DNA from: a virus
Length of the DNA stretch: 64,000 bases
Reading direction: 5' to 3' (one strand)
Virus record (IMG/VR): IMGVR_UViG_3300037011_001068
Span: 1-64,000 of that record
A program made the translations under genes and the position numbers. Under the pieces are notes generated by a model. It saw only the letters and a list, made by a program, of their open reading frames with translations, was not told the DNA's origin and searched no databases. Shown one piece after another: positions 27,385 to 35,201 of the stretch. Every line of letters starts with the position of its first letter. Position 1 is the first letter of the stretch.

Positions 27385-28872
27385 GTGCTTCTGATCTCAG
27401 TTGAGAATTCTCGAGCGAAGCTTTTTGGCGCTGATGCCTTTGTTTTGAGGGTGCTAGATGCAGAGCTTCGCTATCCCTCGGTATCCATGTCTGGCATTGA
27501 GAAGGGATTCATTGAGACGGCGTGGGATGGCTGGATCCGGTTGCTTCATATTCCGAAGCAGGATTTACCATGGTTTCCAAGCGGGCTCCTTTTTCGCGCA
27601 GTGGAGGTTCTTCAGAAATTTCAGGTGCCTCATCAGGTGGTGGACGTGCGAAAGCGGCCTGACCTTGGGTTTCCGGAAGTTACGGTGTCCATTCCGCTTC
27701 GGGATTATCAGGATGAGGCAGTGCGTTTGGCGGTGAAGGCGGGTCGGGGGGTTTTATCGCTCCCGCCGCGGAGCGGGAAGACTCGGATTGCTTGCGAGCT
27801 CCAGCGGCATCTTGCGCTTCCTACCCTCTGGATTGCGCCCACGGATGCGATCGTGCGGCAAACTCAGGGGGTGATTGAGGGATTTTTTGGCGGAAATTAT
27901 GTAAAGCGCTTGGTTGGTTCTTCTCGGTGGTCTGAGGTTGTGGATGTGGCGGTAGTGGTTTGCACCGCGGCGACGGCTTATGGCCTTCCGTTTGATTTTT
28001 TTCGATCCCGGAAAGTGATCATCGTGGACGAATTTCACCATGGAGCGGCCAAGCAGTATCGTACTATTTTTGGGCAGTGCGACCATGTTTTTTACCGATT
28101 TGGCCTCACGGGAACCTATTTCCGCTCCGGTGACGATGCGCTCGCTATGCATGCCCATATTTCCCAGGTGATTTATGAGATGACCTCGGAGGAGCTCTTG
28201 CGGCGGGGTTACTTGGTCCCGTTGTTTGGTTGTTTTCTTCCATTTGAAGCCAAGAGGCTTCATGGCCTTCCGGTGAAGTCGTTTCATGGAGGCCATGGAA
28301 AGTATGGGATTCACGAGCATGAGGTTCGGAATGCTCTTGTGGTCGATGCGGCGACCTATCTAAGCGAAGCGGGGAAGCGGGTAGTGGTGCTGGTCGGGGT
28401 TAAAAGCCAAGGAGATGAGATCGAGCGGCAGCTTTTAAAAAGATTTCCCAAGCAATCTGGGACTCAGTTTTGTCCGGTGGAGTTTTTGAGCACTAATCGC
28501 CCTCGTTATGTGCAGCAGGCGGTCTTGAAGAGCTTTCTGGCTCACGAGGAGGTTCGGATCCTCATCGGGACCTCGCTACTCGGAGAAGGCGTGGATCTAC
28601 CGGATGCGGATGCGCTTGTTTATGCACGGGGTGAAAAGGCCGCGGTGAGCCTCACCCAGGGAATTTACCGCGTGTGTACCGCGGTTGAGGGAAAAAAATA
28701 CGGGCTTGTGATCGATTTTGTAGATCGCCACAACCGCTACCTGAAGGCGCATGCGCTGGAGAGGCTCCGGATTTATTGGGAGGAGCCTATTTTTGATGTA
28801 AGCGTGCTGGCGGATATGGGGGAATTTGTTCCATGGTTGCGAAAAGTGGAGGCGGAAATGTCGGCTCGTTGA
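27385..28872 (+). CDS. Superfamily 2 DNA helicase (UvsW-like), 495 aa
   Basis: An SF2 ATP-dependent helicase probably used in recombination-dependent replication. Motif I is LPPRSGKT (residues 126-133), motif II VDEFHH (213-218), motif III FGLTGTYFR, and motif VI is QGIYRVCT, lacking the first Arg-Gly found in most QxxGRxxR motifs. The N-terminal 100 residues are a separate domain as in UvsW and XPB-type helicases. It starts at GTG 27385 with aggagg at 27370. It heads the replication block after the gene-free region and ends before a terminator. Confidence 0.85.
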   Translation: MLLISVENSRAKLFGADAFVLRVLDAELRYPSVSMSGIEKGFIETAWDGWIRLLHIPKQDLPWFPSGLLFRAVEVLQKFQVPHQVVDVRKRPDLGFPEVTVSIPLRDYQDEAVRLAVKAGRGVLSLPPRSGKTRIACELQRHLALPTLWIAPTDAIVRQTQGVIEGFFGGNYVKRLVGSSRWSEVVDVAVVVCTAATAYGLPFDFFRSRKVIIVDEFHHGAAKQYRTIFGQCDHVFYRFGLTGTYFRSGDDALAMHAHISQVIYEMTSEELLRRGYLVPLFGCFLPFEAKRLHGLPVKSFHGGHGKYGIHEHEVRNALVVDAATYLSEAGKRVVVLVGVKSQGDEIERQLLKRFPKQSGTQFCPVEFLSTNRPRYVQQAVLKSFLAHEEVRILIGTSLLGEGVDLPDADALVYARGEKAAVSLTQGIYRVCTAVEGKKYGLVIDFVDRHNRYLKAHALERLRIYWEEPIFDVSVLADMGEFVPWLRKVEAEMSAR

Positions 28873-28884
28873 AAAAATATTCTT

Positions 28885-28948
28885 GCGCTCGGGACGAATC
28901 CATGGGAAGGTCGGGCTATCTGCGGTAAGAGATTACCCAAGATCCCGA
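28885..28948 (+). ncRNA. Candidate structured RNA upstream of the Hfq-like gene
   Basis: No ORF fits here. Closing helix tcggga (28889-28894) / tcccga (28943-28948) surrounds a hairpin ggtaa-GAGA-ttacc (28924-28937) with a GNRA tetraloop, and a strong terminator follows directly. This hairpin-plus-terminator layout is what a short phage RNA or a leader attenuator would look like. It lies just before the Hfq-like gene. The pairing is drawn by eye and not tested by covariation. Confidence 0.35.
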
Positions 28949-28949
28949 A

Positions 28950-28985
28950 GCCCGGTGCCACGTCCCGCACCGGGCCATTTTTTTG
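28950..28985 (+). terminator. Strong Rho-independent terminator
   Basis: A 9-bp stem gcccggtgc (28950-28958) / gcaccgggc (28967-28975) closes an 8-nt loop and is followed by a T-rich tract (28978-28984, ttttttt). It ends the helicase transcript or the candidate small RNA. Because the downstream genes continue on the same strand, they would need read-through or an extra promoter. Confidence 0.8.
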
Positions 28986-29002
28986 GCTAGAAGGGAGGTT
29001 TC

Positions 29003-29098
29003 ATGATGTGGCTAGAAGGCATTGACTCGTTCATGCGAATGGGGGCATCCTACGGGGACCAGTGCATACTCGACGTTGTCAATCGGGTGATTCGATGA
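29003..29098 (+). CDS. Very small protein, 31 aa, coupled to the Hfq-like gene
   Basis: A short frame MMWLEGIDSFMRMGASYGDQ... of 31 codons with a very good ribosome site (aagggaggtt) and a stop that overlaps the next start (ATGA at 29095). The coupling and the site suggest real translation, possibly as a leader peptide for the next gene. Too short to identify. Confidence 0.45.
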   Translation: MMWLEGIDSFMRMGASYGDQCILDVVNRVIR

Positions 29099-29361
29099 GT
29101 GGCATAAAAAGTCCAGGTGTAGGACTTGGAATGGCGTCCAGAAAATCTTTTTCTGCTCCTTCGGCCGCGGTTTTCGGAAAAGGGGCAGAATCGAATTTTT
29201 TTGCGAGAGCAGTGGGCAGGGTAGTCACTCTGAGGCTGCGGGAGGGTGTGAAATCGACGGTGAAGCTTCTCTGGGTAGATATGTATACGATCGGGATTTT
29301 GGACGACCAGGGCCAGGAAGTATTGCTCTACAAGAGTGCGGTTGCATCGATCACGCTATAG
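29095..29361 (+). CDS. Hfq-like Sm-fold protein, 88 aa
   Basis: An Sm/Hfq-like fold at residues 36-88. The Sm1 part reads GRVVTLRLREGVKSTVKLLW and the Sm2 part LLYKSAVASITL (residues 77-88), close to the YKHAIS signature of Hfq, with Ser in place of the His. Hfq is a hexameric RNA chaperone that pairs small RNAs with mRNAs. Residues 1-35 form a flexible basic extension. The ATG at 29095 is chosen as it overlaps the upstream stop. A candidate structured RNA sits about 150 nt upstream. Family identity is by motif; confirm by structure prediction. Confidence 0.6.
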   Translation: MSGIKSPGVGLGMASRKSFSAPSAAVFGKGAESNFFARAVGRVVTLRLREGVKSTVKLLWVDMYTIGILDDQGQEVLLYKSAVASITL

Positions 29362-29404
29362 TGGCGTGTTTTTTTGGGCCGCCTTACCGCAGAAGGGACG
29401 ACAG

Positions 29405-30028
29405 ATGACATCGCTGAACGTGTCGGAAAAACTTTTCAAAGACTATTCTTATTATAGGGAGCAAACGGCATGGGTAAGAGCTCGTCGCGCTAATAATCCT
29501 TTTGTTTGCGTTTTGAAAGTTACACCAGAGCGATTGAAGCTATTCGGGGTTTTGCAGGCGTGGTGTGCAAATCGGGGGATCAATCCGCGGGAGTGGCTTT
29601 ACACTTTATTTGCTATTCGGAAATTTAATTTTCCACCTAAGCTAGAAGAGGCGTATCTTTGCAGCGAGAAGCACCTTAAGAAATTTCGCACCATTAAGAG
29701 TTTTGAGCCATTCAAGCAGCGGATTTTGGAGGAGGCTTTTACGGAGAATTCACTTTCTGGGGATCGATTTGATCCCAATAAAGACCTTCTTTTACCAGTG
29801 GAGCTCGAGAAGGCACACTATCAACGTTTGGGAAGTCCAGAAATTTGTCTGCAGCAGATCAAGGAGCAGACTTTTGGGTATCATCCCCTTAGCGTTATTT
29901 GCCGGCAGTGTAGGATCCAGGAGGCTTGCAAGAGACATTTAAAATCGATTGTGGGTTTTGATGTCCTTGCACTCCGGCTCGGGCAGATAACGCCGGAGAA
30001 TGCGCGGCGACAAGCTTTTACGAGGTGA
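29405..30028 (+). CDS. Hypothetical protein with C-terminal Cys cluster, 207 aa
   Basis: The ATG at 29405 (with gaaggga upstream) is preferred over an in-frame GTG at 29336 that overlaps the previous gene. The protein is basic and helical. Near the C-terminus ICRQCRIQEACKRHL carries three Cys and a His (CxxCx5Cx2H), probably zinc-binding. It directly precedes the DnaB-type helicase with 3 nt between them, where a helicase loader such as gp59 is encoded in some phages. That role is a positional guess. Confidence 0.55.
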   Translation: MTSLNVSEKLFKDYSYYREQTAWVRARRANNPFVCVLKVTPERLKLFGVLQAWCANRGINPREWLYTLFAIRKFNFPPKLEEAYLCSEKHLKKFRTIKSFEPFKQRILEEAFTENSLSGDRFDPNKDLLLPVELEKAHYQRLGSPEICLQQIKEQTFGYHPLSVICRQCRIQEACKRHLKSIVGFDVLALRLGQITPENARRQAFTR

Positions 30029-30031
30029 GCC

Positions 30032-31486
30032 ATGACACGCGATAATGGCTCATCCGTGCAACGGCAACCCGTTGGGTCGGTACAATTTCCATTTGGCGTT
30101 TCCTTCCAGAAAACGCTTGTTCGGCTTCTTTGCGAGGATCCGAATTTTGCCTCTGCAGTCCTTTCTTATCTGGCTTCACAGTTTTTTGAGAATGATGCGC
30201 TTTCTTGGGCTTTTGAGCGAATTTTGGCTTACCATGCAAAGTATGATGCTATTCCCCCGCTTCCCGTGCTTCTCGATGAGTCGCGGCGTGTGGATTCGTC
30301 GGTAGCTCAGATCTATCAAGCGACGCTTGAAGAGGTGCGGATCGCGGATCTTACCGCTGAGCAGTGGCTTCGTGATCAGGTGCTCGAATTTATCAGGCGG
30401 AACGTGTTTGTGAAGGCTTTCCGTGACAGCCGTGAGCAGTACAATCAAGGGGATTTTCAAGCGGCTTATGATACGATGATGGAAGCGGTGGATCGCATAT
30501 CTAATGTGCAGATTCAGGCGGTAGATCGGGAATTCTTTTTCGAGGCATTTTCTCAGCGGCAGGCAAAGCGTTTGAGCGGGGATGCAAAAGAGGATCCGGT
30601 TCCCACTGGTATTTTTGACCTTGATAAGATTTTGAATGGCGGGTTGTCCCGCGGAGAGCTGGGGATTTGGGTAGCATACCCTAAGAGGGGTAAGTCCACG
30701 CTCCTCGTGAATCATGGGGTGCAAGCTATTCGGAGAGCAAATGTGAACGTTCTCCATTTGATCTATGAGGGGAAACGACAAATGGCATCGGATCGGTACG
30801 ATGCTATTTTCGCTCAGGAGCAATATTGGCAGATTCGGCGTGGTGACATGAGCGAGGAGAGGGTTCGTGCGCTCCAATATGAATATGGAATGTATAGGCA
30901 GAAGCTTGTGATTCGTGGGTTCACGGAGCATTGGGATTATTCGGTGGAATCGATCCATGAGGAGATCCGTGGGCTCCAGAGACAATTTGGGTGGGAGCCG
31001 GCTCTTGTGATCATTGATTACGGGGATCTTTTGAAGGGCCGAGGAAAATATCGGGACAGCTTTGAGAGCCAGCGAACGGTGTATCGTGACATTAAAACCC
31101 TTGCCAATCGGGGATACGCGATTTGGACGGCGAGTCAGGCGCAGCGTCCTTCCGGAGACGTGGACATGAGCTCTGAGATTTTAAAGAGCCGCCGGGTTGC
31201 AGATTGCTATGACAAAGTTCGAGTCGCGGATTTTCTTGGCACGATTAATCAAACGCTTGAGGAGCGAAAGGCTAGGCAAATGCGGCTTTTTGCGGAGCTT
31301 TATCGGGATAATGAAGCTGACAAGGTTATTTCGGTGAAGGCGGACTTCGCAAAAATGACTATTAGCTCGGTTGTAGATCCAAGTGAAGGAATTATTCTTA
31401 ATCCAGTGCATGCTCCTATTCCTTTGGGTTACAAATCAGGGGGAACAACCGGAAAATATCCTACGCAGCGGAGGGCGCCGTTATGA
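30032..31486 (+). CDS. Replicative DNA helicase, DnaB/gp41 family, 484 aa
   Basis: This drives the phage replication fork. The RecA-like core follows the family pattern: PTGIFDLDKILNGGLSRGEL (the DnaB-type lead-in), Walker A AYPKRGKST (residues 215-223, with Ala instead of the usual first Gly), Walker B-like LVIIDYGDLL, and the QAQRP segment resembling the DnaB SQLNR motif. The N-terminal 160 residues form a helical domain. It overlaps the primase gene by 4 nt (ATGA), fitting the physical coupling of helicase and primase. Confidence 0.9.
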   Translation: MTRDNGSSVQRQPVGSVQFPFGVSFQKTLVRLLCEDPNFASAVLSYLASQFFENDALSWAFERILAYHAKYDAIPPLPVLLDESRRVDSSVAQIYQATLEEVRIADLTAEQWLRDQVLEFIRRNVFVKAFRDSREQYNQGDFQAAYDTMMEAVDRISNVQIQAVDREFFFEAFSQRQAKRLSGDAKEDPVPTGIFDLDKILNGGLSRGELGIWVAYPKRGKSTLLVNHGVQAIRRANVNVLHLIYEGKRQMASDRYDAIFAQEQYWQIRRGDMSEERVRALQYEYGMYRQKLVIRGFTEHWDYSVESIHEEIRGLQRQFGWEPALVIIDYGDLLKGRGKYRDSFESQRTVYRDIKTLANRGYAIWTASQAQRPSGDVDMSSEILKSRRVADCYDKVRVADFLGTINQTLEERKARQMRLFAELYRDNEADKVISVKADFAKMTISSVVDPSEGIILNPVHAPIPLGYKSGGTTGKYPTQRRAPL

Positions 31487-32496
31487 TCAACGGGTTTGAT
31501 CTTGAGGGATACTTGCAGTTCAAGGGTGCAAGGCCGGTACAGCGAGATGAGTGGGTTCTTCAGTGTCCGATTTGCGAGAAGCTGAAGCTCGCGGTGAACA
31601 TCACGAAAAAGCGCTGGCATTGCTGGATTTGCGAGACCTATCAGGCACGGTCGGATGGGAGCCGGGTAGCGACGAAAGGCGCTGGGGGGATCGTTGCGCT
31701 CATCATGCTGCTTGAGAATTGCACGCGGGAGCGAGCGGAGGCTTGGTTATCCTGGTATGGCTGGCGAGGGCAATCGCTTGGAGGGGTATCGCAGATCGAT
31801 GGTGACTTGATCGAGGATTTTCGGATTTCGGACGGTTCGAGACCTCTTCCAGAAATAGCCTATCCACCGTATACGCGATCTTTAGGTGGAGGCAATTTGC
31901 CTTATTGTCAAAAGCGTGGTATTATGGCGGAAGATGTCCAGCAATTCGGCCTTGCCTACTGTGAGGCAGGTCGGTATGGCGGGCGTCTTCTTTTTCCGGT
32001 CTTTGAGTTTCAGAGGTTGGTCTACTTTCAAGCTCGGGCCACTTGGGATCCGCAGCCGGGGGAACCTTACGTGAAGGCGTTGAATCCTCCGGTGCATTCA
32101 GGAGGGGCGGGCGCGAAGGATGTGCTCCTGAATTTGGATGTGGCGCGGAATTTTCGCAGGGTGGCGGTGGTGGAAGGGCCCGTGGACGCGATTCATACGG
32201 GGCCCTCGGCGGTGGCGACGTTTGGAAAACACATCAGTCCGGCGCAGACGATGAAGCTTCGTCAGGCGGGTGTACGGGCCCTGGACTTGATGTGGGACGG
32301 TCCCGGACCAACTGAGCCTATGGGGGCATGGCCGGAGATGATGAAGGCATCCAGGCAGCTTGCAGGGCTCTTTGATGTGCGGTTGGTTTTCCTTCCTCGA
32401 GGGGATCCCGGGGAGTATCACCGGGGGGAGCTGGAGTGGTTCCGTCGGTATCACGCGAGGCCTGCAGAGTCGGTGTCGGGGCTCGCGTATCTATAA
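31483..32496 (+). CDS. DNA primase (DnaG-like), 337 aa
   Basis: A compact primase that makes primers for lagging-strand synthesis. Residues 28-50 form a zinc ribbon (CPIC at 28-31, CWIC at 47-50); a catalytic TOPRIM core follows, with VAVVEGPVDAIHTG (glutamate of TOPRIM) about residue 228 and RALDLMWDGPGP as the DxD-type motif with only one obvious Asp pair position. No helicase-binding domain is recognised, which fits the separate helicase gene that overlaps it upstream. Confidence 0.88.
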   Translation: MINGFDLEGYLQFKGARPVQRDEWVLQCPICEKLKLAVNITKKRWHCWICETYQARSDGSRVATKGAGGIVALIMLLENCTRERAEAWLSWYGWRGQSLGGVSQIDGDLIEDFRISDGSRPLPEIAYPPYTRSLGGGNLPYCQKRGIMAEDVQQFGLAYCEAGRYGGRLLFPVFEFQRLVYFQARATWDPQPGEPYVKALNPPVHSGGAGAKDVLLNLDVARNFRRVAVVEGPVDAIHTGPSAVATFGKHISPAQTMKLRQAGVRALDLMWDGPGPTEPMGAWPEMMKASRQLAGLFDVRLVFLPRGDPGEYHRGELEWFRRYHARPAESVSGLAYL

Positions 32497-32511
32497 GGAG
32501 AGGAGGATTTT

Positions 32512-32775
32512 ATGGGTAGAGCAGTCAGGGAGCCTTTTTTAGGGGGTGCAGGCCGAAAAAAGACAGACACGCGGATCCCAGAGCCTCTTGTGGAGGTCCT
32601 CAAGGAGATAGCGGTGGTCTTGGGAGTTTCGATGAACGCGGTTTTTTGCCTCTCGGTAGCGAATTTTCTTCTGCAGATGGTTCCAGTGCTCCCCGGAAGG
32701 AAGCGGGCGGCGGTTTTCAAGGTGCTGGAATCTAATGTCCAGAAATTGCTAGAAGACATTCGATCGAAGCTTTAG
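32512..32775 (+). CDS. Ribbon-helix-helix-like DNA-binding protein, 87 aa
   Basis: It has a strong ribosome site (aaggagagg) and ATG 32512. After a basic N-terminus, TRIPEPLVEVLKEIAVVLGV then SMNAVFCLSVANFLLQM matches the strand-helix-helix pattern of Arc/CopG-type regulators. Such proteins act as dimers on operator DNA. It sits between the primase and the sigma-like gene and might control replication-module promoters. The motif TCCAGAAATT occurs inside it (32738). Confidence 0.5.
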   Translation: MGRAVREPFLGGAGRKKTDTRIPEPLVEVLKEIAVVLGVSMNAVFCLSVANFLLQMVPVLPGRKRAAVFKVLESNVQKLLEDIRSKL

Positions 32776-32978
32776 ATATTTCCCAAAAAAAGGCTAGTGT
32801 TTCCTTGAGGAAAACGGTTCTTTGATTGTGTACTCTTGAGGCATTTTGCCCTATTTTCATTCTAACCCTCCGATTCTTCATCAAAAAAATTTTTAGAATA
32901 TTTTGCTTTACAACTGCTGGGGGGTTCGTTACTGGTAAGGGGCGGGATCGTTTTTGGGATATCGCAGATAGGCATTTT

Positions 32979-33000
32979 GACCCCCTGCTCCAGGGGGGTC
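32979..33000 (+). promoter_or_regulatory. GC-rich hairpin in the leader of the sigma-like gene
   Basis: gaccccc (32979-32985) and ggggggtc (32993-33000) form a strong stem with a small bulge, and the ribosome site ggaaaggg begins directly after it. No T-tract follows, so it is not a simple terminator. Its place, 18 nt before the start codon, suggests control of translation or mRNA stability. A second small hairpin (tttccttgaggaaa) is at about 32800. Confidence 0.4.
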
Positions 33001-33017
33001 GGAAAGGGACGTGTGGC

Positions 33018-33527
33018 ATGGAGATTCCATCTTCTATTGAGACTTACATCCGGAAATTGAGTGGGCAGCTTGGATGCTACCTGGGTTTAGATGTTTCGGG
33101 GTGCGATCGAGAGGATTATGAGGCGCGGTTGCGCTTGCACGCTCTCGAGGTCCTTCGCAAAGTGCGTCCAGAAATTGCAGGGGAAGCGCTCGAAAAGTAT
33201 TTGGGGAAGGCGCTGTACTACCGTTCGATGGATTTTTTTCGCGAACGGCGCCGTTTTCCAGCGGCTAAGGATCTTGTGCCAGTTACTGATTTTATCGTGG
33301 GGTATTACGATTCTGTGGCGCGTTTGGATGCGCGGAAGGCCCTAAAAATTCTTCATGAGAATCTTTCTCCAGTGGATTGGCGTCGCCTATGGGCCGTTGC
33401 TCAAGGAGCGACAGCTCAAGAGGCGGCGAGGGGGCGGCTGAGGAGGTTTTCCTTGCAGACTCAGCGAGCCAAAATTCGGGAATCCCGGAGAAAGGCGAAA
33501 AAGATTCTGGATGCTTTTCGATGGTAG
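33018..33527 (+). CDS. Sigma-factor-like protein (ECF-like), 169 aa
   Basis: The length and layout fit a small sigma-70 type factor. The region around residues 30-80 (EVLRKVRPEIAGEALEKYLG; YYRSMDFFRERRRF) resembles sigma region 2, and about 118-169 (LSPVDWRRLWAVAQGATAQE, then a basic helix) resembles region 4 with its helix-turn-helix. It would direct host polymerase to middle or late promoters. The ATG at 33018 was chosen over an upstream in-frame start that runs through the hairpin; ggaaaggg precedes it. No promoter consensus for it is deduced. Confidence 0.5.
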   Translation: MEIPSSIETYIRKLSGQLGCYLGLDVSGCDREDYEARLRLHALEVLRKVRPEIAGEALEKYLGKALYYRSMDFFRERRRFPAAKDLVPVTDFIVGYYDSVARLDARKALKILHENLSPVDWRRLWAVAQGATAQEAARGRLRRFSLQTQRAKIRESRRKAKKILDAFRW

Positions 33528-33578
33528 AGCGTTAAGGTATACAGGAAGGATGAAGTCCAGAAAATCGTGGAGGAAAAA

Positions 33579-34736
33579 ATGGGTGCTCAAACCCCCGAAT
33601 GTTACGGAATTCTTTGGGATGGCAGTCCTGAGGGAGAGTGCTTGCGATGCCAAGTCCAGGCAGACTGCTTGGATGTTTTCACTCTCCAGGAGCTTCCAAA
33701 ACTGAAAGCGAAGGCAGGACCTAATTTTTCGGTGGAGAAATTGGCAATGCTGGCGGGGGTGCCTGAGGCGGCAATAGAAATCGCTCTCCAGCGTGAGGCG
33801 CGAGAACCTGTAACTCCCCCAGGATTCGCAGCTCAGCTGGTGGGTCCTACTTCGCCTCTTCCGCACTCGCCAGCATCGTCTCAACGTGTGGATCTCGATT
33901 TTGCTGAAGAGGGATCCGAAGGAGAAGAGGAGCCTGAAGAGGAGCTTGAGGGGGAGGGTGCGCGGGGATTAGAGAAACCAGCGCATCTAGTCATTGAGGC
34001 TTTTCCGGAGAAGCCGGGGGAGCCTGAGGAAACAAAGTTTGTGAAGGAGGAGGTAATGCCCCGTAAAAGAGGGCGCCCGCGAAAGGTGCCACCGACCCCG
34101 CTTCTCGAAAAGAAGGGGGGCAAGAAAGAGAGCCCGCTGAAGCATCTTGCTACGCGGACCCCAGCGTCGGAGCTCCCTCCGGAGCCCAAGAAGTCTGCTC
34201 TGGAGGCTAAGAAGGGTACTCCGGTGGTGGGAAAAGGAAGAAAGAAGGAGCCGGTCAAAAAGCCGGAACAACTTCCCCGCCCTTCGAGGGCCCGATCTGC
34301 CAAGCCTGTGGTGGATCGGGCCGGGGACAGACAGGCATATGCCAGGAGTGTAGCGGAGCTGGCAGAAATAGCACTCAGAAAGAAGGAAGCGATCCCGCAG
34401 TGGGAATGGGGCTCGGATCACGATCAGAGCCGATTTTTTCGGGAACGGAAGAGGAGCCGGATCATTGCCCTCCTGACTCCGGGGATGAAAATCCTCCGGG
34501 AATGGGAGGGGCGGATCTACGAGGTCCTGGTCCAAAAAGACGGATACCGGTTTGCAGGCAAAAAATATCCCACCCTGTATGCAGTCAGGATTGCGATAAC
34601 GGGGAGGCGATGGACCCTGAAACAAACGAGGGATGGGAAGAGGAGCCCGGGTCTTCGCCCGACAGGGAATTGCGGGGCAGTAAGATGGTTCCAGTTGGAG
34701 AAATTTCTGGAGAAGAGAGGAGTTTCTTTGACCTGA
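33579..34736 (+). CDS. Protein with Cys cluster, AT-hook and DUF2924-like domain, 385 aa
   Basis: The ATG at 33579 follows ggaggaa by 5 nt. The N-terminus (residues 5-35) has four Cys: ECYGILWD...GECLRCQVQADCL. The middle (about 90-270) is disordered, alternating acidic and Lys/Pro-rich stretches, with an AT-hook PRKRGRPRK. The C-terminal part matches the DUF2924 pattern (REWEGRIYEVLVQKDGYRF then YPTLYAVRIAITGRRW), a domain with unknown function in phages and mobile elements. The Cys cluster resembles the C-terminal one of the SSB in this window. Confidence 0.6.
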   Translation: MGAQTPECYGILWDGSPEGECLRCQVQADCLDVFTLQELPKLKAKAGPNFSVEKLAMLAGVPEAAIEIALQREAREPVTPPGFAAQLVGPTSPLPHSPASSQRVDLDFAEEGSEGEEEPEEELEGEGARGLEKPAHLVIEAFPEKPGEPEETKFVKEEVMPRKRGRPRKVPPTPLLEKKGGKKESPLKHLATRTPASELPPEPKKSALEAKKGTPVVGKGRKKEPVKKPEQLPRPSRARSAKPVVDRAGDRQAYARSVAELAEIALRKKEAIPQWEWGSDHDQSRFFRERKRSRIIALLTPGMKILREWEGRIYEVLVQKDGYRFAGKKYPTLYAVRIAITGRRWTLKQTRDGKRSPGLRPTGNCGAVRWFQLEKFLEKRGVSLT

Positions 34737-34999
34737 TCGTGGATTTGCGAAAAGCGCAATTTCAGATCGTGTACTGGCCAGCTTATCCAGCGCTTTTGAC
34801 TTTTGGAAATTGTAGGATTCTTCAAGTAGGCGGTTATAGTGACTATTTCCAAAAGTACGTGAAGCTTGTACCGGAAAAAACAGGGGAGCCGGGTGTCGTT
34901 GAGGTTCTCCTCGAGGAGCTCGCAGCCTTGCCAGGTGCAATAGGTCCGGCTTTAGAGGCTCTTTTCGCGAATGCCCAATCCTTCCTCAAAAAAAGTTAG
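34610..34999 (+). CDS. Hypothetical protein, 129 aa, overlapping the DUF2924 gene
   Basis: The frame overlaps the end of the DUF2924-like gene by 127 nt if started at ATG 34610 (ggggaggc upstream); ATG 34685 would give 104 aa with a weaker site. The C-terminal 100 residues look real: FFDLIVDLRKAQFQIVYWPA, a beta-alpha pattern. No known family. Start is uncertain. Confidence 0.5.
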   Translation: MDPETNEGWEEEPGSSPDRELRGSKMVPVGEISGEERSFFDLIVDLRKAQFQIVYWPAYPALLTFGNCRILQVGGYSDYFQKYVKLVPEKTGEPGVVEVLLEELAALPGAIGPALEALFANAQSFLKKS

Positions 35000-35201
35000 G
35001 TGGCGCGTCCGGGTTCCAATTGTCGGCCTGGCAGAGGCGGACGTGTGGGCGCGGACGCGAGAAGAAGCGGAAGAGACCCTGCGGGGCACTTCCCCTCTTT
35101 CTGTCCTTCGGGGCTCTCTTTCGCTTCTTCGCTTAGGGTATAATTTCGAGGCGGCAACGGTGGAATGTGCAGGGGGATCTCCTGATGCCGATGCAGATTA
35201 A
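34971..35201 (+). CDS. Hypothetical protein, 76 aa
   Basis: A small basic protein, MPNPSSKKVRWRVRVPIVGL, overlapping the previous gene by 29 nt and the polymerase gene by 17 nt. The acidic end DADAD coincides with the polymerase start region. ATG 34971 lacks a strong ribosome site, so translation may depend on coupling. No recognised family. Confidence 0.45.
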   Translation: MPNPSSKKVRWRVRVPIVGLAEADVWARTREEAEETLRGTSPLSVLRGSLSLLRLGYNFEAATVECAGGSPDADAD

